Positions 36,273 to 45,269 of a DNA stretch of 59,741 bases are shown here, piece by piece. This stretch comes from an uncultured Eubacteriales bacterium. GTDB lineage: Bacteria; Bacillota; Clostridia; Peptostreptococcales; Anaerovoracaceae. The stretch spans positions 1 to 59,741 of the forward strand of contig CADAEH010000015.1 in assembly GCA_902786855.1 (NCBI GenBank), given 5' to 3'. Position 1 is the first letter of the stretch; every line of letters starts with the position of its first letter. The position numbers and the translations under genes are program-made. The notes beneath the pieces are model-generated. The model was not told the DNA's origin. It saw only the letters and a program-made list of their open reading frames with translations, and ran no database searches.

Positions 36273-36619
36273 TAAGAGTAAACGGAACAGAATTTGAAGT
36301 AGAAGTTGAAAAGGTCGGCAGCGACACAGCACCAACCTTTTCTGCAACTCCTGCAGCAGCACCAAAGCCGGCAGCTAAGCCAGCAGCTAAAAAGGCATCC
36401 GGAAGCGGCGAGCCTGTAGTATGCGGTACAGCAGGTAAGGTATTCAAGGTTGTTGCCAAGGAAGGCGACGCAGTCAAGTCCGGCGACACAGTAATCATTC
36501 TTGAAGCAATGAAGATGGAGATCCCTGTTGTAGCTCCTAAGGACGGCACAATCAATTCTATCGTTGTAAAAGAAGGAGACAGCACAACAGCTGGACAGGC
36601 AGTAGCATATATCGGATAG
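36257..36619 (+). CDS. Biotin carboxyl carrier protein
   Basis: Protein of 120 residues with a C-terminal biotinyl domain. The biotin-accepting lysine is K86 in EAMKMEI. An Ala/Pro/Lys linker (about 30-50) joins it to a short N-terminal beta segment. It carries CO2 between the carboxyltransferases and the membrane beta subunit. The start overlaps the preceding gene; a GGAGG ribosome site lies inside that gene. Confidence 0.93.
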   Translation: METYIVRVNGTEFEVEVEKVGSDTAPTFSATPAAAPKPAAKPAAKKASGSGEPVVCGTAGKVFKVVAKEGDAVKSGDTVIILEAMKMEIPVVAPKDGTINSIVVKEGDSTTAGQAVAYIG

Positions 36620-36634
36620 CATAGGAGGCCTAAT

Positions 36635-37750
36635 ATGGGTGAAACGTTAGTTAATCTGGCTCACCAGACAGCCTTTTTCAACCTGACATTCGGCAACGTG
36701 ATCATGGTTGTGGTCGCCCTTGTCCTGTTGTATCTGGCTATAGTCAAAGAGTATGAGCCATTACTGCTCCTCCCGATATCCTTCGGTATGCTTCTGGTCA
36801 ACCTCTATCCACCAATCATGCAGGAAGGCGGACTTCTGCACTACTTCTTCATGCTGGATGAGTGGACCATCCTGCCGTCGCTGATATTCATGGGCGTTGG
36901 AGCACTTACAGACTTCGGACCGCTGATCGCCAATCCTAAGAGCTTCGTGCTCGGTGCGGCTGCTCAGTTCGGAGTATTCGGAGCATTCTTTATGGCGATG
37001 GCCATGGGCTTCACAGAAGCACAGGCTGCAGCCGTAAGTATCATAGGAGGAGCAGACGGACCGACTTCCATCTTCCTCGCTATGAAGCTCGGACAGAGAG
37101 AGCTCATGGGCCCGATCGCTGTAGCAGCGTACTCATACATGGCGCTGGTACCGATCATTCAGCCGCCTATCATGAAAGCTCTCACTACAGAAAAAGAAAG
37201 AAAGATCAAGATGGAGCAGCTCCGCTCAGTTTCGAAGAGAGAAAGGATCCTCTTCCCGATCATCGTAACGATCGTAGTATGCACACTGCTCCCTTCAACA
37301 GCACCTCTCGTAGGAATGCTGATGCTCGGCAACCTGTTCCGTGAGAGCGGGGTCGTACGTCAGCTGCAGGAAACAGCTTCCAATGCAATGATGTACATCG
37401 TAGTAATCTTCCTCGGAACTTCCGTTGGTGCTACTACCAGCGCTGAAGCTTTCCTCAAGGCAACTACGATCAAAATCGTAATCCTCGGACTTATCGCGTT
37501 CGCATTCGGAACCGCAGCAGGCGTACTGTTTGGAAAGCTTATGTGCAAGCTGTCAGGAGGAAAGATCAACCCGCTCATCGGATCAGCAGGCGTATCCGCT
37601 GTTCCGATGGCAGCAAGAGTATCCCAGAAGGTAGGAGCAGAAGCAGATCCTACAAACTTCCTGCTCATGCATGCTATGGGACCTAACGTAGCCGGAGTTA
37701 TCGGAACGGCCGTAGCAGCCGGAGTATTCATGGCTATCTTCGGCGTATAG
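36635..37750 (+). CDS. oadB: Na+-translocating decarboxylase beta subunit
   Basis: Multi-span membrane protein of 371 residues that decarboxylates carboxybiotin and exports Na+. The key aspartate block [11 protein letters not shown] is intact. Further family motifs are seen in the C-terminal half ([14 protein letters not shown] and [12 protein letters not shown]). The ribosome site is AGGAGG 6 bases before ATG 36635. It may drive solute uptake by Na+-coupled carriers such as the symporters at 3461 and 41258. Confidence 0.94.
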   Translation: MGETLVNLAHQTAFFNLTFGNVIMVVVALVLLYLAIVKEYEPLLLLPISFGMLLVNLYPPIMQEGGLLHYFFMLDEWTILPSLIFMGVGALTDFGPLIANPKSFVLGAAAQFGVFGAFFMAMAMGFTEAQAAAVSIIGGADGPTSIFLAMKLGQRELMGPIAVAAYSYMALVPIIQPPIMKALTTEKERKIKMEQLRSVSKRERILFPIIVTIVVCTLLPSTAPLVGMLMLGNLFRESGVVRQLQETASNAMMYIVVIFLGTSVGATTSAEAFLKATTIKIVILGLIAFAFGTAAGVLFGKLMCKLSGGKINPLIGSAGVSAVPMAARVSQKVGAEADPTNFLLMHAMGPNVAGVIGTAVAAGVFMAIFGV

Positions 37751-37777
37751 TTTCCGACAATGGAGGAATAAGAAAAC

Positions 37778-39178
37778 ATGGAAAAGAAGAGACTTAAAAT
37801 CATGGAAACCTGCATCAGAGACGGACAGCAGTCACTGATCGCAACAAGAATGCCATTTGAGGACATGGAGCCCGCACTGGCTCTTATGGACAAGGTCGGC
37901 TATGAGGCTATCGAGTGCTGGGGAGGAGCAACATTTGACTCCTGCATCAGATTCCTCGATGAGGATCCGTGGGACAGGCTCAGGAAACTCCGCGCAGCAA
38001 TGCCTAACACCAAGCTTCAGATGCTGCTGAGAGGACAGAACCTCCTCGGTTACAGACACTATTCTGACGATGTAGTTGATTACTTTGTCAAGAAGTCCAT
38101 CGACAATGGTATCGATAATATCAGAATATTCGACGCGCTCAACGACCTTCGTAACGTTGAGACAGCTGTTAAGGCAACCAAGGCTTATGGAGCTCATGCA
38201 CAGGTAGCTATGTCATATACGATCGGTGAGCCTTATACACCTGAGTACTGGAAGGACAGAGCTCTCCGTATCCAGGAGCTTGGCGCTGACTCGATCTGCA
38301 TCAAGGACATGGCAGGTCTGATGGTACCTAATGCAGCAACAGAGATGATATCCATGCTCAAGGCTAACGTGGATATTCCTATCCAGCTGCACACACACTG
38401 CACAAGTGGTGTCGCTCCTATCACATATTACTGTGCTACCTTGGCAGGCGTAGATATTATTGATACAGCTATCTCGCCGTTCTCAGGCGGAACAAGCCAG
38501 CCATCAACAGAGGTAATGGTAGAAACATTCAAAGGTACACCATATGATACCGGACTTGATATGGGCCTGCTTGAGCAGATAGCCAATCACTTCGCTAAAA
38601 TCAGAGACAAGGATCTGAAGAGTGGACTCATGAACACCAAGGTCCTCGGCACAGATATCAAGACACTGATCTATCAGGTACCTGGAGGAATGCTTTCCAA
38701 CCTGGTATCGCAGCTCAAGGATCAGAATGCTGAAGACAAGTACATGGACGTACTTCAGGAAGTACCTAAGGTCAGAGATGATCTGGGTATGCCGCCGCTG
38801 GTAACACCGTCATCACAGATCGTTGGTACTCAGGCTGTACTGAACGTTCTTATGGGCGAGAGATATAAAGTCCTCTCCAAGGAGACCCAGCAGATCCTCA
38901 AGGGCAAATACGGTTCTACACCGATGCCTATGAATCCTGACGTACTCGCTAAGATCGATCAGAGTGAGAGGATCACATGCCGTCCGGCTGACCTGCTGGA
39001 ACCTGAACTTGATAAGCTCACTGCCGAAGTAGGTGATTACAAAGAGCAGGACGAAGATGTCCTGACATATGCTCTCTTCGGTCAGGTAGCTCTTGATTTC
39101 TTCAAGAGGAGAGCTGCACTCAGGAACAAGGTAGATCCTGATGCTCTTGATGCCAAGAACAAAGCATATCCAGTGTAA
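37778..39178 (+). CDS. Oxaloacetate/pyruvate carboxyltransferase subunit (OadA/5S-like)
   Basis: Carboxyltransferase of the HMG-CoA-lyase-like barrel type, 466 residues. It lacks a fused biotin domain, which is supplied in trans. The active-site segments CIRDGQQSLIATRM, CIKDMAGL and LHTHCTSG bind the metal and keto acid. It would take CO2 from oxaloacetate, giving pyruvate, and pass it to biotin. In transcarboxylase the equivalent 5S subunit works with a 12S subunit; both types are encoded in this operon. Confidence 0.92.
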   Translation: MEKKRLKIMETCIRDGQQSLIATRMPFEDMEPALALMDKVGYEAIECWGGATFDSCIRFLDEDPWDRLRKLRAAMPNTKLQMLLRGQNLLGYRHYSDDVVDYFVKKSIDNGIDNIRIFDALNDLRNVETAVKATKAYGAHAQVAMSYTIGEPYTPEYWKDRALRIQELGADSICIKDMAGLMVPNAATEMISMLKANVDIPIQLHTHCTSGVAPITYYCATLAGVDIIDTAISPFSGGTSQPSTEVMVETFKGTPYDTGLDMGLLEQIANHFAKIRDKDLKSGLMNTKVLGTDIKTLIYQVPGGMLSNLVSQLKDQNAEDKYMDVLQEVPKVRDDLGMPPLVTPSSQIVGTQAVLNVLMGERYKVLSKETQQILKGKYGSTPMPMNPDVLAKIDQSERITCRPADLLEPELDKLTAEVGDYKEQDEDVLTYALFGQVALDFFKRRAALRNKVDPDALDAKNKAYPV

Positions 39179-39191
39179 GCAAATAAGAACC

Positions 39192-39217
39192 ACCGCCGGC
39201 CAGAAATGACCGGCGGT
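39192..39217 (+). repeat. Hairpin after the decarboxylase operon
   Basis: ACCGCCGG (39192-39199) pairs with CCGGCGGT (39210-39217). No T run follows, so it could be a weak or factor-dependent terminator, or an mRNA-stabilising stem. Confidence 0.6.
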
Positions 39218-39246
39218 CTGGTATATCGGTGATTGGAGGAATCATA

Positions 39247-40464
39247 ATGAATTTTGTAAAAGAAAACGGCAGAACTATTCCTGTAGCTGACAAGGTGTTC
39301 GCTCTGAGCGGCAGAGCTCAGGCTGCGATAGCAAAGAAAGGCAAGGATGCCGTAATCAACGCAACAGTAGGAGCTCTCCTCGATGATAACGGAGATCTCG
39401 TTGTAATGTCATCCGTAGTAGATGCTATCAAGACACTTTCCCCTACAGATTATGCAGCATATGCGCCTATCACAGGTACACCTGCTTTCAAGGAAGCTGT
39501 ACAGAAAGCTCTCTTTGGCAAGTATGAACCTTCCGGACATATCAGCGTATGCGTAACTCCGGGTGGAACAGGAAGCATTACAAGCGTAGTTGCTAATTAC
39601 TCTAACGTAGGTGATGAAGTTCTTACGCATGACTGGTGCTGGGCTAACTACCGCAATATCTGCTCACAGCAGGGACGCAAGCTTAGAACATTCAGGTTCT
39701 TCGATGAAGATGGAGCATTCGATGCTGCTGATCTGGAAAAAGAACTGAATGCTCTTGCCAAGGTCCAGGATCAGGTAGTGCTGATGATAAACACACCGGC
39801 GCACAATCCTACAGGCTATTCGCTCTCACTCAATGACTGGGGCAAGCTGATCGCTATCGTCAATGATGCACCATGCAAAGTTGTTCTGTTCCTCGATATA
39901 GCTTACATCGACTATGCCGGTGAGGAGGATGAAGTGCGTGCATTTATCCCTATGCTTGCAGGACTTGGCGACAATGTATTGCCGATCTTCGGATACAGCG
40001 CATCCAAGACTCTCACAGCTTACGGAATGAGATGCGGTGCTATCGTATGCATGGCCAAGACAGAAGAAGATGCTGAAGAGTTCAGAAGAGCTTCTGAGTA
40101 CGCTGCTCGTTCAACATGGTCTAACTGCAACCGCTCAGCGATGACTGTAATGGGTAAGATCTACAGTGATCCTGAACTCCAGGCTAAGGTCGATGAAGAG
40201 AGAAGAGTTTACAGAGATATGCTCCTCGAGAGAGGCAGGATCTTCGAACAGACTCTCAATGAGAACGGTGTTAAGTGCGTGCCTTTCTCAGCAGGTTTCT
40301 TTGTAACTATCGCGTGTGATGATCCTGCTGCAGTAGGACAGAAACTTGAAGAACAGGATATATTCTGCCTGGCACTTGCAAAGGGTATCAGAGTATCCAT
40401 CGCTTCCATCAGCAAAGAGAAATGTGTAAAGTGCGCTGAGGCTATAGCTAAGCTCCTTAAATAG
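39247..40464 (+). CDS. Class I aminotransferase
   Basis: PLP aminotransferase of fold type I, 405 residues. The PLP lysine is in YSASKTLTAYGMRCG, and the NPTG block is in TPAHNPTGYS. It resembles aspartate/aromatic aminotransferases of Clostridia. ATG 39247 has GGAGG 7 bases upstream; a GTG at 39229 is less likely. Placed between the oxaloacetate-acting operon and an Asp/Glu racemase, it most likely converts aspartate to oxaloacetate. The substrate is inferred from context. Confidence 0.85.
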   Translation: MNFVKENGRTIPVADKVFALSGRAQAAIAKKGKDAVINATVGALLDDNGDLVVMSSVVDAIKTLSPTDYAAYAPITGTPAFKEAVQKALFGKYEPSGHISVCVTPGGTGSITSVVANYSNVGDEVLTHDWCWANYRNICSQQGRKLRTFRFFDEDGAFDAADLEKELNALAKVQDQVVLMINTPAHNPTGYSLSLNDWGKLIAIVNDAPCKVVLFLDIAYIDYAGEEDEVRAFIPMLAGLGDNVLPIFGYSASKTLTAYGMRCGAIVCMAKTEEDAEEFRRASEYAARSTWSNCNRSAMTVMGKIYSDPELQAKVDEERRVYRDMLLERGRIFEQTLNENGVKCVPFSAGFFVTIACDDPAAVGQKLEEQDIFCLALAKGIRVSIASISKEKCVKCAEAIAKLLK

Positions 40465-40478
40465 GGAGGTCAGAACAG

Positions 40479-41201
40479 ATGCTTAAAACAATTGGTATCA
40501 TGGGAGGGATGGGACCGGCGGCTACGGCTGATCTTATGATCAAGATCATTGAGATGACAGCCGCAGACAGTGATCAGGAACATATCCCGATGATAATAGA
40601 CAATAATACCAGGATACCTGACCGTACAGCGGCTATTCTGAGCGGCGGTGCGGACCCTGTTCCTGAAATGACTGCAAGTGCGAAGCGTCTCGAGGCGGCG
40701 GGTGCAGATTTTATCATCATAGGATGTAATACTGCACATTATTTCGTTCCTAAGGTCGAAAAGGAGATCAGCATACCTGTGGTAAGTATGCTGAAAGAAA
40801 CAGCTCTGGCTCTCAGGGAAAAAGGTGTGAAATGCGCCGCTGTTCTGGCGACCGACGGCACTGTAAAAAGCGGGCTTTATGCTAAGGCGCTTTCTGCCGA
40901 AGGAATCGAGGATATCTACCCGACCGATGAGCAGCAGAAACTCCTGATGTCTGTAATATATGACTATATCAAGAAAGGTATTACAGATCCTGCGAAGCTG
41001 CCTCATGACGAAATGCTTATAATGGCAGAAGATCTCAAAAGCCGTGGTGCTGAAGCGCTTATTATGGCTTGTACAGAATTGCCGCTCGCATTCGATCTCA
41101 CAGGCATCATTGATGATACCTGTATGGACCCTACCAGAGTTCTGGCAGCGGCCGCGATAAGGGAAGCCGGCGCAAAGTTGAGACTGGAGATTACGATGTA
41201 G
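40479..41201 (+). CDS. Aspartate/glutamate racemase family protein
   Basis: Cofactor-independent racemase of 240 residues. It has the two catalytic cysteines C83 (GCNTAHYF) and C198 (ACTELPLAF) and the N-terminal GIMGGMGPAATADLM motif. A GGGAGG ribosome site precedes ATG 40479, 14 bases after the aminotransferase. It could bring D-aspartate into the catabolic route. Confidence 0.9.
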   Translation: MLKTIGIMGGMGPAATADLMIKIIEMTAADSDQEHIPMIIDNNTRIPDRTAAILSGGADPVPEMTASAKRLEAAGADFIIIGCNTAHYFVPKVEKEISIPVVSMLKETALALREKGVKCAAVLATDGTVKSGLYAKALSAEGIEDIYPTDEQQKLLMSVIYDYIKKGITDPAKLPHDEMLIMAEDLKSRGAEALIMACTELPLAFDLTGIIDDTCMDPTRVLAAAAIREAGAKLRLEITM

Positions 41202-41229
41202 TATACGTTATTGTTTGAATATACGTTAT
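41202..41229. repeat. Direct repeat upstream of symporter gene
   Basis: TATACGTTAT occurs at 41202-41211 and again at 41220-41229, 18 bases apart. It lies in the gap between the racemase and symporter genes and could be a regulator site. Confidence 0.45.
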
Positions 41230-41257
41230 AGGTGTTTGTTGGAAAAAGAGGTGAAAT

Positions 41258-42496
41258 ATGGAAAAAATCAAACAATCACTGCCACTGCAGATATTTATCG
41301 CTCTCGGTCTTGGTATCGTAGCGGGACTTATCTTTCTGGCTCTGGGGCTGGCTGATTTCACGACAGATTTTATCAAGCCATTCGGTACGATATTCCTGAA
41401 CCTGCTCAAGTTCATCGTAGTGCCTATCGTAATCACTTCGATCGTTCAGGGTGTAGTCTCACTGTCGGATATCAAGAAAGTAGGAACAATCGGTCTGCGT
41501 ACCATTATTTACTACTTCTGCACCACTGCATTCGCTATCACTATCGGACTTATTTTTGCTAATCTGTTCAAGGGAACATACAAAGTTCTGCAGACTTCTG
41601 ACCTCGCATATGAGGCAGCTGAGCCTACAAGCTTTATGGACACTATCGTCAATATCTTCCCTAGCAACCTGTTCCAGCCTATGGTTGAATCATCGATGCT
41701 GCAGATCATCGTTATCGCGATCTTCGTAGGTTTCGGTATCATCATCGCAGGTGATAAGGGCAAACTGTTCAGTGACTGGATCGACAGTGTATATGAAGTA
41801 TTCATGGTAATAATGCGCGGCATCATCAAGGTGACACCGATCGCAGTTTTCTGCCTGATCACACCGGTAGTTGCTGTTAACGGACCTGAGGTACTCGGAT
41901 CACTTGCAATGGTGCTCCTGACAGCATATATTGCATATGCAGTGCATATGTTCTTCACATATTCACTTGCTGTCAAGACACTTGGACACATGAATCCTAT
42001 CACTTTCCTCAAGGGAGCTCTTCCTGGATTCCTGTTCGCTTTCTCCAGCACATCTTCGATCGGAACACTTCCTGTATCGATGGAGTGCGTTGAGAAAATG
42101 GGAGGCCGTAAGGATGTGGCAAGCTTCACACTTCCGCTTGGTGCAACCATCAACATGGACGGTACTGCTATCTATCAGGGTGTATGCTCGATCTTTATCG
42201 CATCCTGCTTCGGTATCGATCTGACATTCGGACAGATGCTCACCATAGTACTGACAGCTACACTGGCATCCATCGGAACCGCAGGAACACCTGGCGCCGG
42301 CATGATCATGCTCGCTATGGTACTCCAGTCCGTTGGCCTGCCTGTTGAAGGTATCGCTCTCGTTGCCGGTGTTGACCGTATCTTCGATATGGGACGTACA
42401 GGCGTCAACGTAGTAGGCGATATGTCAGCTGCAATGATCATTACTGACTATGAGAACAGAAGAGAAGCAAAAGAAGCAAAGGCTGCTGCAAAGTAG
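41258..42496 (+). CDS. Dicarboxylate/amino acid:cation symporter (DAACS family)
   Basis: Membrane transporter of 412 residues of the GltP/GltT type. It has the serine-rich hairpin SSTSSIGTLPVS, the NMDGTAIYQG motif, a second hairpin (TAGTPGAG) and GVDRIFDMGRTGVNVVGD near the end. It imports aspartate, glutamate or related acids with Na+ or H+. An AAGAGGTG ribosome site precedes ATG 41258. A strong terminator follows. Context suggests aspartate supply for the decarboxylase route. Confidence 0.93.
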   Translation: MEKIKQSLPLQIFIALGLGIVAGLIFLALGLADFTTDFIKPFGTIFLNLLKFIVVPIVITSIVQGVVSLSDIKKVGTIGLRTIIYYFCTTAFAITIGLIFANLFKGTYKVLQTSDLAYEAAEPTSFMDTIVNIFPSNLFQPMVESSMLQIIVIAIFVGFGIIIAGDKGKLFSDWIDSVYEVFMVIMRGIIKVTPIAVFCLITPVVAVNGPEVLGSLAMVLLTAYIAYAVHMFFTYSLAVKTLGHMNPITFLKGALPGFLFAFSSTSSIGTLPVSMECVEKMGGRKDVASFTLPLGATINMDGTAIYQGVCSIFIASCFGIDLTFGQMLTIVLTATLASIGTAGTPGAGMIMLAMVLQSVGLPVEGIALVAGVDRIFDMGRTGVNVVGDMSAAMIITDYENRREAKEAKAAAK

Positions 42497-42534
42497 TTTG
42501 AGGCTTTTCTCAACAACAATGGTTTAAGAACAGA

Positions 42535-42563
42535 CGGCACAGGATCAGATCCTGTGCCGTTTT
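42535..42563 (+). terminator. Terminator after symporter gene
   Basis: A perfect 12-bp stem, CGGCACAGGATC (42535-42546) with GATCCTGTGCCG (42548-42559), followed by TTTT. Confidence 0.9.
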
Positions 42564-42579
42564 GTGAGTTAGGAGGATC

Positions 42580-42675
42580 ATGGTGTGTGATTCGGAAATG
42601 GTGAAACAGGGGATGGTTCTCTGTTTCATCCGGGGAGCAAGAGCGGTTCTTTTGATCACATCTTATGTGTTATAA
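42580..42675 (+). CDS. Possible tiny protein (31 residues)
   Basis: ATG 42580 (or GTG 42583) follows a perfect AGGAGG at 42571-42576. The frame runs to TAA at 42673-42675. The product is moderately hydrophobic and unlike known families. A hairpin (TGAAACAG 42602-42609 with CTGTTTCA 42621-42628) lies within it. The stop codon falls in a -10 box, so this may be a leader region rather than a gene. Confidence 0.25.
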   Translation: MVCDSEMVKQGMVLCFIRGARAVLLITSYVL

Positions 42676-42676
42676 T
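42666..42676 (+). promoter_or_regulatory. Extended -10 promoter for the LUD gene
   Basis: TGTGT followed by TATAAT (42671-42676) is a good extended -10. The -35 position (TTCTTT, 42647-42652) is weak. The leader of about 95 bases contains a further small hairpin. Confidence 0.55.
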
Positions 42677-42777
42677 CAATGCGTTAATCAAAATCGGTCA
42701 TGTTCTGATGCGCTTCGTATCAGAAAAAAGCCTCGCATCATGCGTTAGTAGATTGGAGAAGATAAAGGGGGAGAATC

Positions 42778-43407
42778 ATGAACGAAAACATTATAAAGAG
42801 AAATGAATTGCTGGCTCAGAAGGTGATAAAAGGGCTGGCATCAAGGAATATGACAGGATACTATGCTCATGATAAGGAAGAGGCTCTGAAAATCGCACTG
42901 AGCCTGATACAGGAAGGCAGTACTGTGACAATGGGCGGAGCGATGAGTGCCCACGAGATAGGACTAGTCAGCGCACTCAAAGAGGGAAGCTACGATTTCA
43001 TCGACAGAGACGAGTATGAGGATAAGAGAGCCGCCATGCTCGCTGCATATGACGCGGACATCTTTCTTTCGAGCGCTAATGCAATGACAGAAGACGGCAT
43101 CATCGTCAATATAGACGGCAACGCAAACAGAGTATCTGCAATAGCTCAGGGTCCGAGAAAAGTCCTGTTCATAGTCGGAATGAACAAGATCTGCAGTGAT
43201 ATTGACGGTGCTATGAAAAGGGCGCGAAATGTAGCTGCTACGACTAACGCTCAGAGATTCGGACTGGATACACCTTGTGCTAAGACAGGCTCATGTATGA
43301 ACTGCAAATCACCTGACACCATCTGCTGCCAGTTCCTGATCACGAGGTTCTCAAAACATCCGGGAAGGATAGAAGTGATACTCGTCAATGATAATCTTGG
43401 ATTCTGA
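42778..43407 (+). CDS. LUD-domain (DUF162/LutC-like) protein
   Basis: Protein of 209 residues of the lactate utilisation family, with the GGAMSAHEIG block and a C-terminal cysteine-rich motif CAKTGSCMNCKSPDTICC. Stand-alone proteins of this type are common in Clostridia, and their reaction is not settled. No lutA or lutB is present. A GGGGGAG ribosome site precedes ATG 42778. Confidence 0.88.
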   Translation: MNENIIKRNELLAQKVIKGLASRNMTGYYAHDKEEALKIALSLIQEGSTVTMGGAMSAHEIGLVSALKEGSYDFIDRDEYEDKRAAMLAAYDADIFLSSANAMTEDGIIVNIDGNANRVSAIAQGPRKVLFIVGMNKICSDIDGAMKRARNVAATTNAQRFGLDTPCAKTGSCMNCKSPDTICCQFLITRFSKHPGRIEVILVNDNLGF

Positions 43408-43438
43408 TGCCTGAAAAAGGGGTGGAGGTGAAGTTTCT

Positions 43439-44461
43439 ATGAGAAATCACGAAGTGACTGTAAGTCAGCTGCTGCTTGACAGCAAAGGTGAACTGAGAGA
43501 GCCGGGCTGGTCAAGGAAACTGGTACAGAAGTACCGCAGATCAATGATCAAGGCACCGAAGTTCCGCATAAAGGAATGGGATTATTATCTTGTCGTAAAT
43601 GATGAGTTCGCAGCTGCTTTTACGATATCTGATGACGGATATATAGGTCTGCAGTCAGTATCGCTGCTTGTCTTCGGAGATGATCCGCATGAGCACACAG
43701 AGACTGTGCTGAATGCATTCCCGATGGGCAAGCTGAAACTGCCTGAAGACTCTTCTTACGGCACTACTAAATACTCAGATGACAGGCTGCAGATGAGTTT
43801 TGAAGTGAAGTACATGAAGCGGCACATAAAATGCCATTTTGAGAACTTTATGGACAGAAAGCCTCTCGATGCCGACATCGTCCTCGATCAGCCGCCTATG
43901 GACTCCATGGTCATAGCGACACCGTGGCCTGAAAAGCATGCCTTCTACTACAATCAGAAGATCAACTGCATGAGAGCATCGGGGTATATAAGGTTCGACG
44001 GAGTGAAATATGAATTCGATCCTCAGACTGATTTCGGGACGCTCGACTGGGGCAGAGGCGTGTGGACTTACGACAACACATGGTTCTGGGGCTCAGGGAA
44101 TGCTGACGTTGATGGCAACAGTTTTGGCTGGAATATAGGCTATGGGTTTGGTGATACCAGTGCAGCATCCGAGAATATACTCTTCTGGAACGGAACAGCG
44201 CACAAGCTTGACGATGTCGTTTTCAACATTCCTGAAAGCGGGTACATGGATACATGGACTTTCACATCGTCTGACGGACGATTTGAGATGACTTTCGAGC
44301 CTGTACTGGACAGGGCAGCCTGCCTCGACTACAAGATAATAGTTTCCGATCAGCATCAGGTATTCGGAAAGATGAGCGGGACTGCCATTCTTGATGACGG
44401 GACTGAAATAAAGATAAAGGATGTTATGTGCTTTGCTGAAAAAGTACACAACAGGTATTAA
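43439..44461 (+). CDS. DUF2804 family protein
   Basis: Protein of 340 residues matching the DUF2804 family, with conserved tryptophan-rich segments such as TLDWGRGVWTY and NTWFWGSG (about residues 200-220). No signal peptide or membrane span is seen. The beta-rich fold is thought to be lipocalin-like, but the function is unknown. It begins 31 bases after the LUD gene and is followed by an esterase 11 bases on, so the three probably share a transcript. Confidence 0.85.
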   Translation: MRNHEVTVSQLLLDSKGELREPGWSRKLVQKYRRSMIKAPKFRIKEWDYYLVVNDEFAAAFTISDDGYIGLQSVSLLVFGDDPHEHTETVLNAFPMGKLKLPEDSSYGTTKYSDDRLQMSFEVKYMKRHIKCHFENFMDRKPLDADIVLDQPPMDSMVIATPWPEKHAFYYNQKINCMRASGYIRFDGVKYEFDPQTDFGTLDWGRGVWTYDNTWFWGSGNADVDGNSFGWNIGYGFGDTSAASENILFWNGTAHKLDDVVFNIPESGYMDTWTFTSSDGRFEMTFEPVLDRAACLDYKIIVSDQHQVFGKMSGTAILDDGTEIKIKDVMCFAEKVHNRY

Positions 44462-44472
44462 GGAAAGGGACT

Positions 44473-45243
44473 ATGCTATTAAAACAGGATTTTTATTTTA
44501 ACTCAATTGGCGGAAACAGGCCTCTTCACATCCGCATTCCGGATCATGGAGAACCGCCGTTTCCTGTAATGTATTTCTTTGACGGACACAATCTTTTCAG
44601 AGATGAAGATGCTACATATGGAAAATCATGGGGACTGGATGATTACTGCAGCCGGTGGGACAAACAGCTCATCATTGTAGGTGTAGAATGCTCACATGAA
44701 GGAACCGGGCGCATGTCAGAGTATCTCCCTTACGGCACAAGAGCCGGCTGGCTCAGCAGATATGAGCCTCTCGGCGAAGCAACCATGCAGGGCATCATCT
44801 ATGAACTGAAGCCGTATATAGACAGTAATTTCCCGACCATACCTTTCCGCGAATGCACAGCTATTGGCGGATCGAGCATGGGCGGTCTGATGGCAGCATA
44901 CGCATTGGTAAAATACAATCAATACATATCTAAAGCTGCCTGCGTGTCACCTTCAATCGGAAGTGTAAGCGGCATGCTGTGGCACGATATGAACAACACA
45001 TTCATAAATGCTGATACAAGGATGTACCTTTCATGGGGAACTATGGAAGGCTATGGCAAGATAAAAGACCCTGATAAGGAAGATACTTCCAGCTGGCTCT
45101 ATAAGACCTGCAGAGGAACTGCCAACAAGATCATAGCTGCAGGAGGAGCCGCTAAGCTTTATTGCCAGGTCGGCGGCAGACATTGCGAGGCTGACTGGGA
45201 GAAGCAGCTTGATATCTTCATGCCGTTCCTCTGGCAGGAATGA
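44473..45243 (+). CDS. Alpha/beta hydrolase, esterase family
   Basis: Putative esterase of 256 residues in the esterase D/enterochelin esterase-like family. The nucleophile serine is in GGSSMGG, and the C-terminal histidine is likely in GGRHCEADW. No signal peptide is seen. The gene is tightly linked to DUF2804 upstream and a membrane hydrolase-like gene downstream. The substrate is unknown. Confidence 0.87.
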   Translation: MLLKQDFYFNSIGGNRPLHIRIPDHGEPPFPVMYFFDGHNLFRDEDATYGKSWGLDDYCSRWDKQLIIVGVECSHEGTGRMSEYLPYGTRAGWLSRYEPLGEATMQGIIYELKPYIDSNFPTIPFRECTAIGGSSMGGLMAAYALVKYNQYISKAACVSPSIGSVSGMLWHDMNNTFINADTRMYLSWGTMEGYGKIKDPDKEDTSSWLYKTCRGTANKIIAAGGAAKLYCQVGGRHCEADWEKQLDIFMPFLWQE

Positions 45244-45269
45244 TGCATCATGTTGCAGAGGTGTGAACG

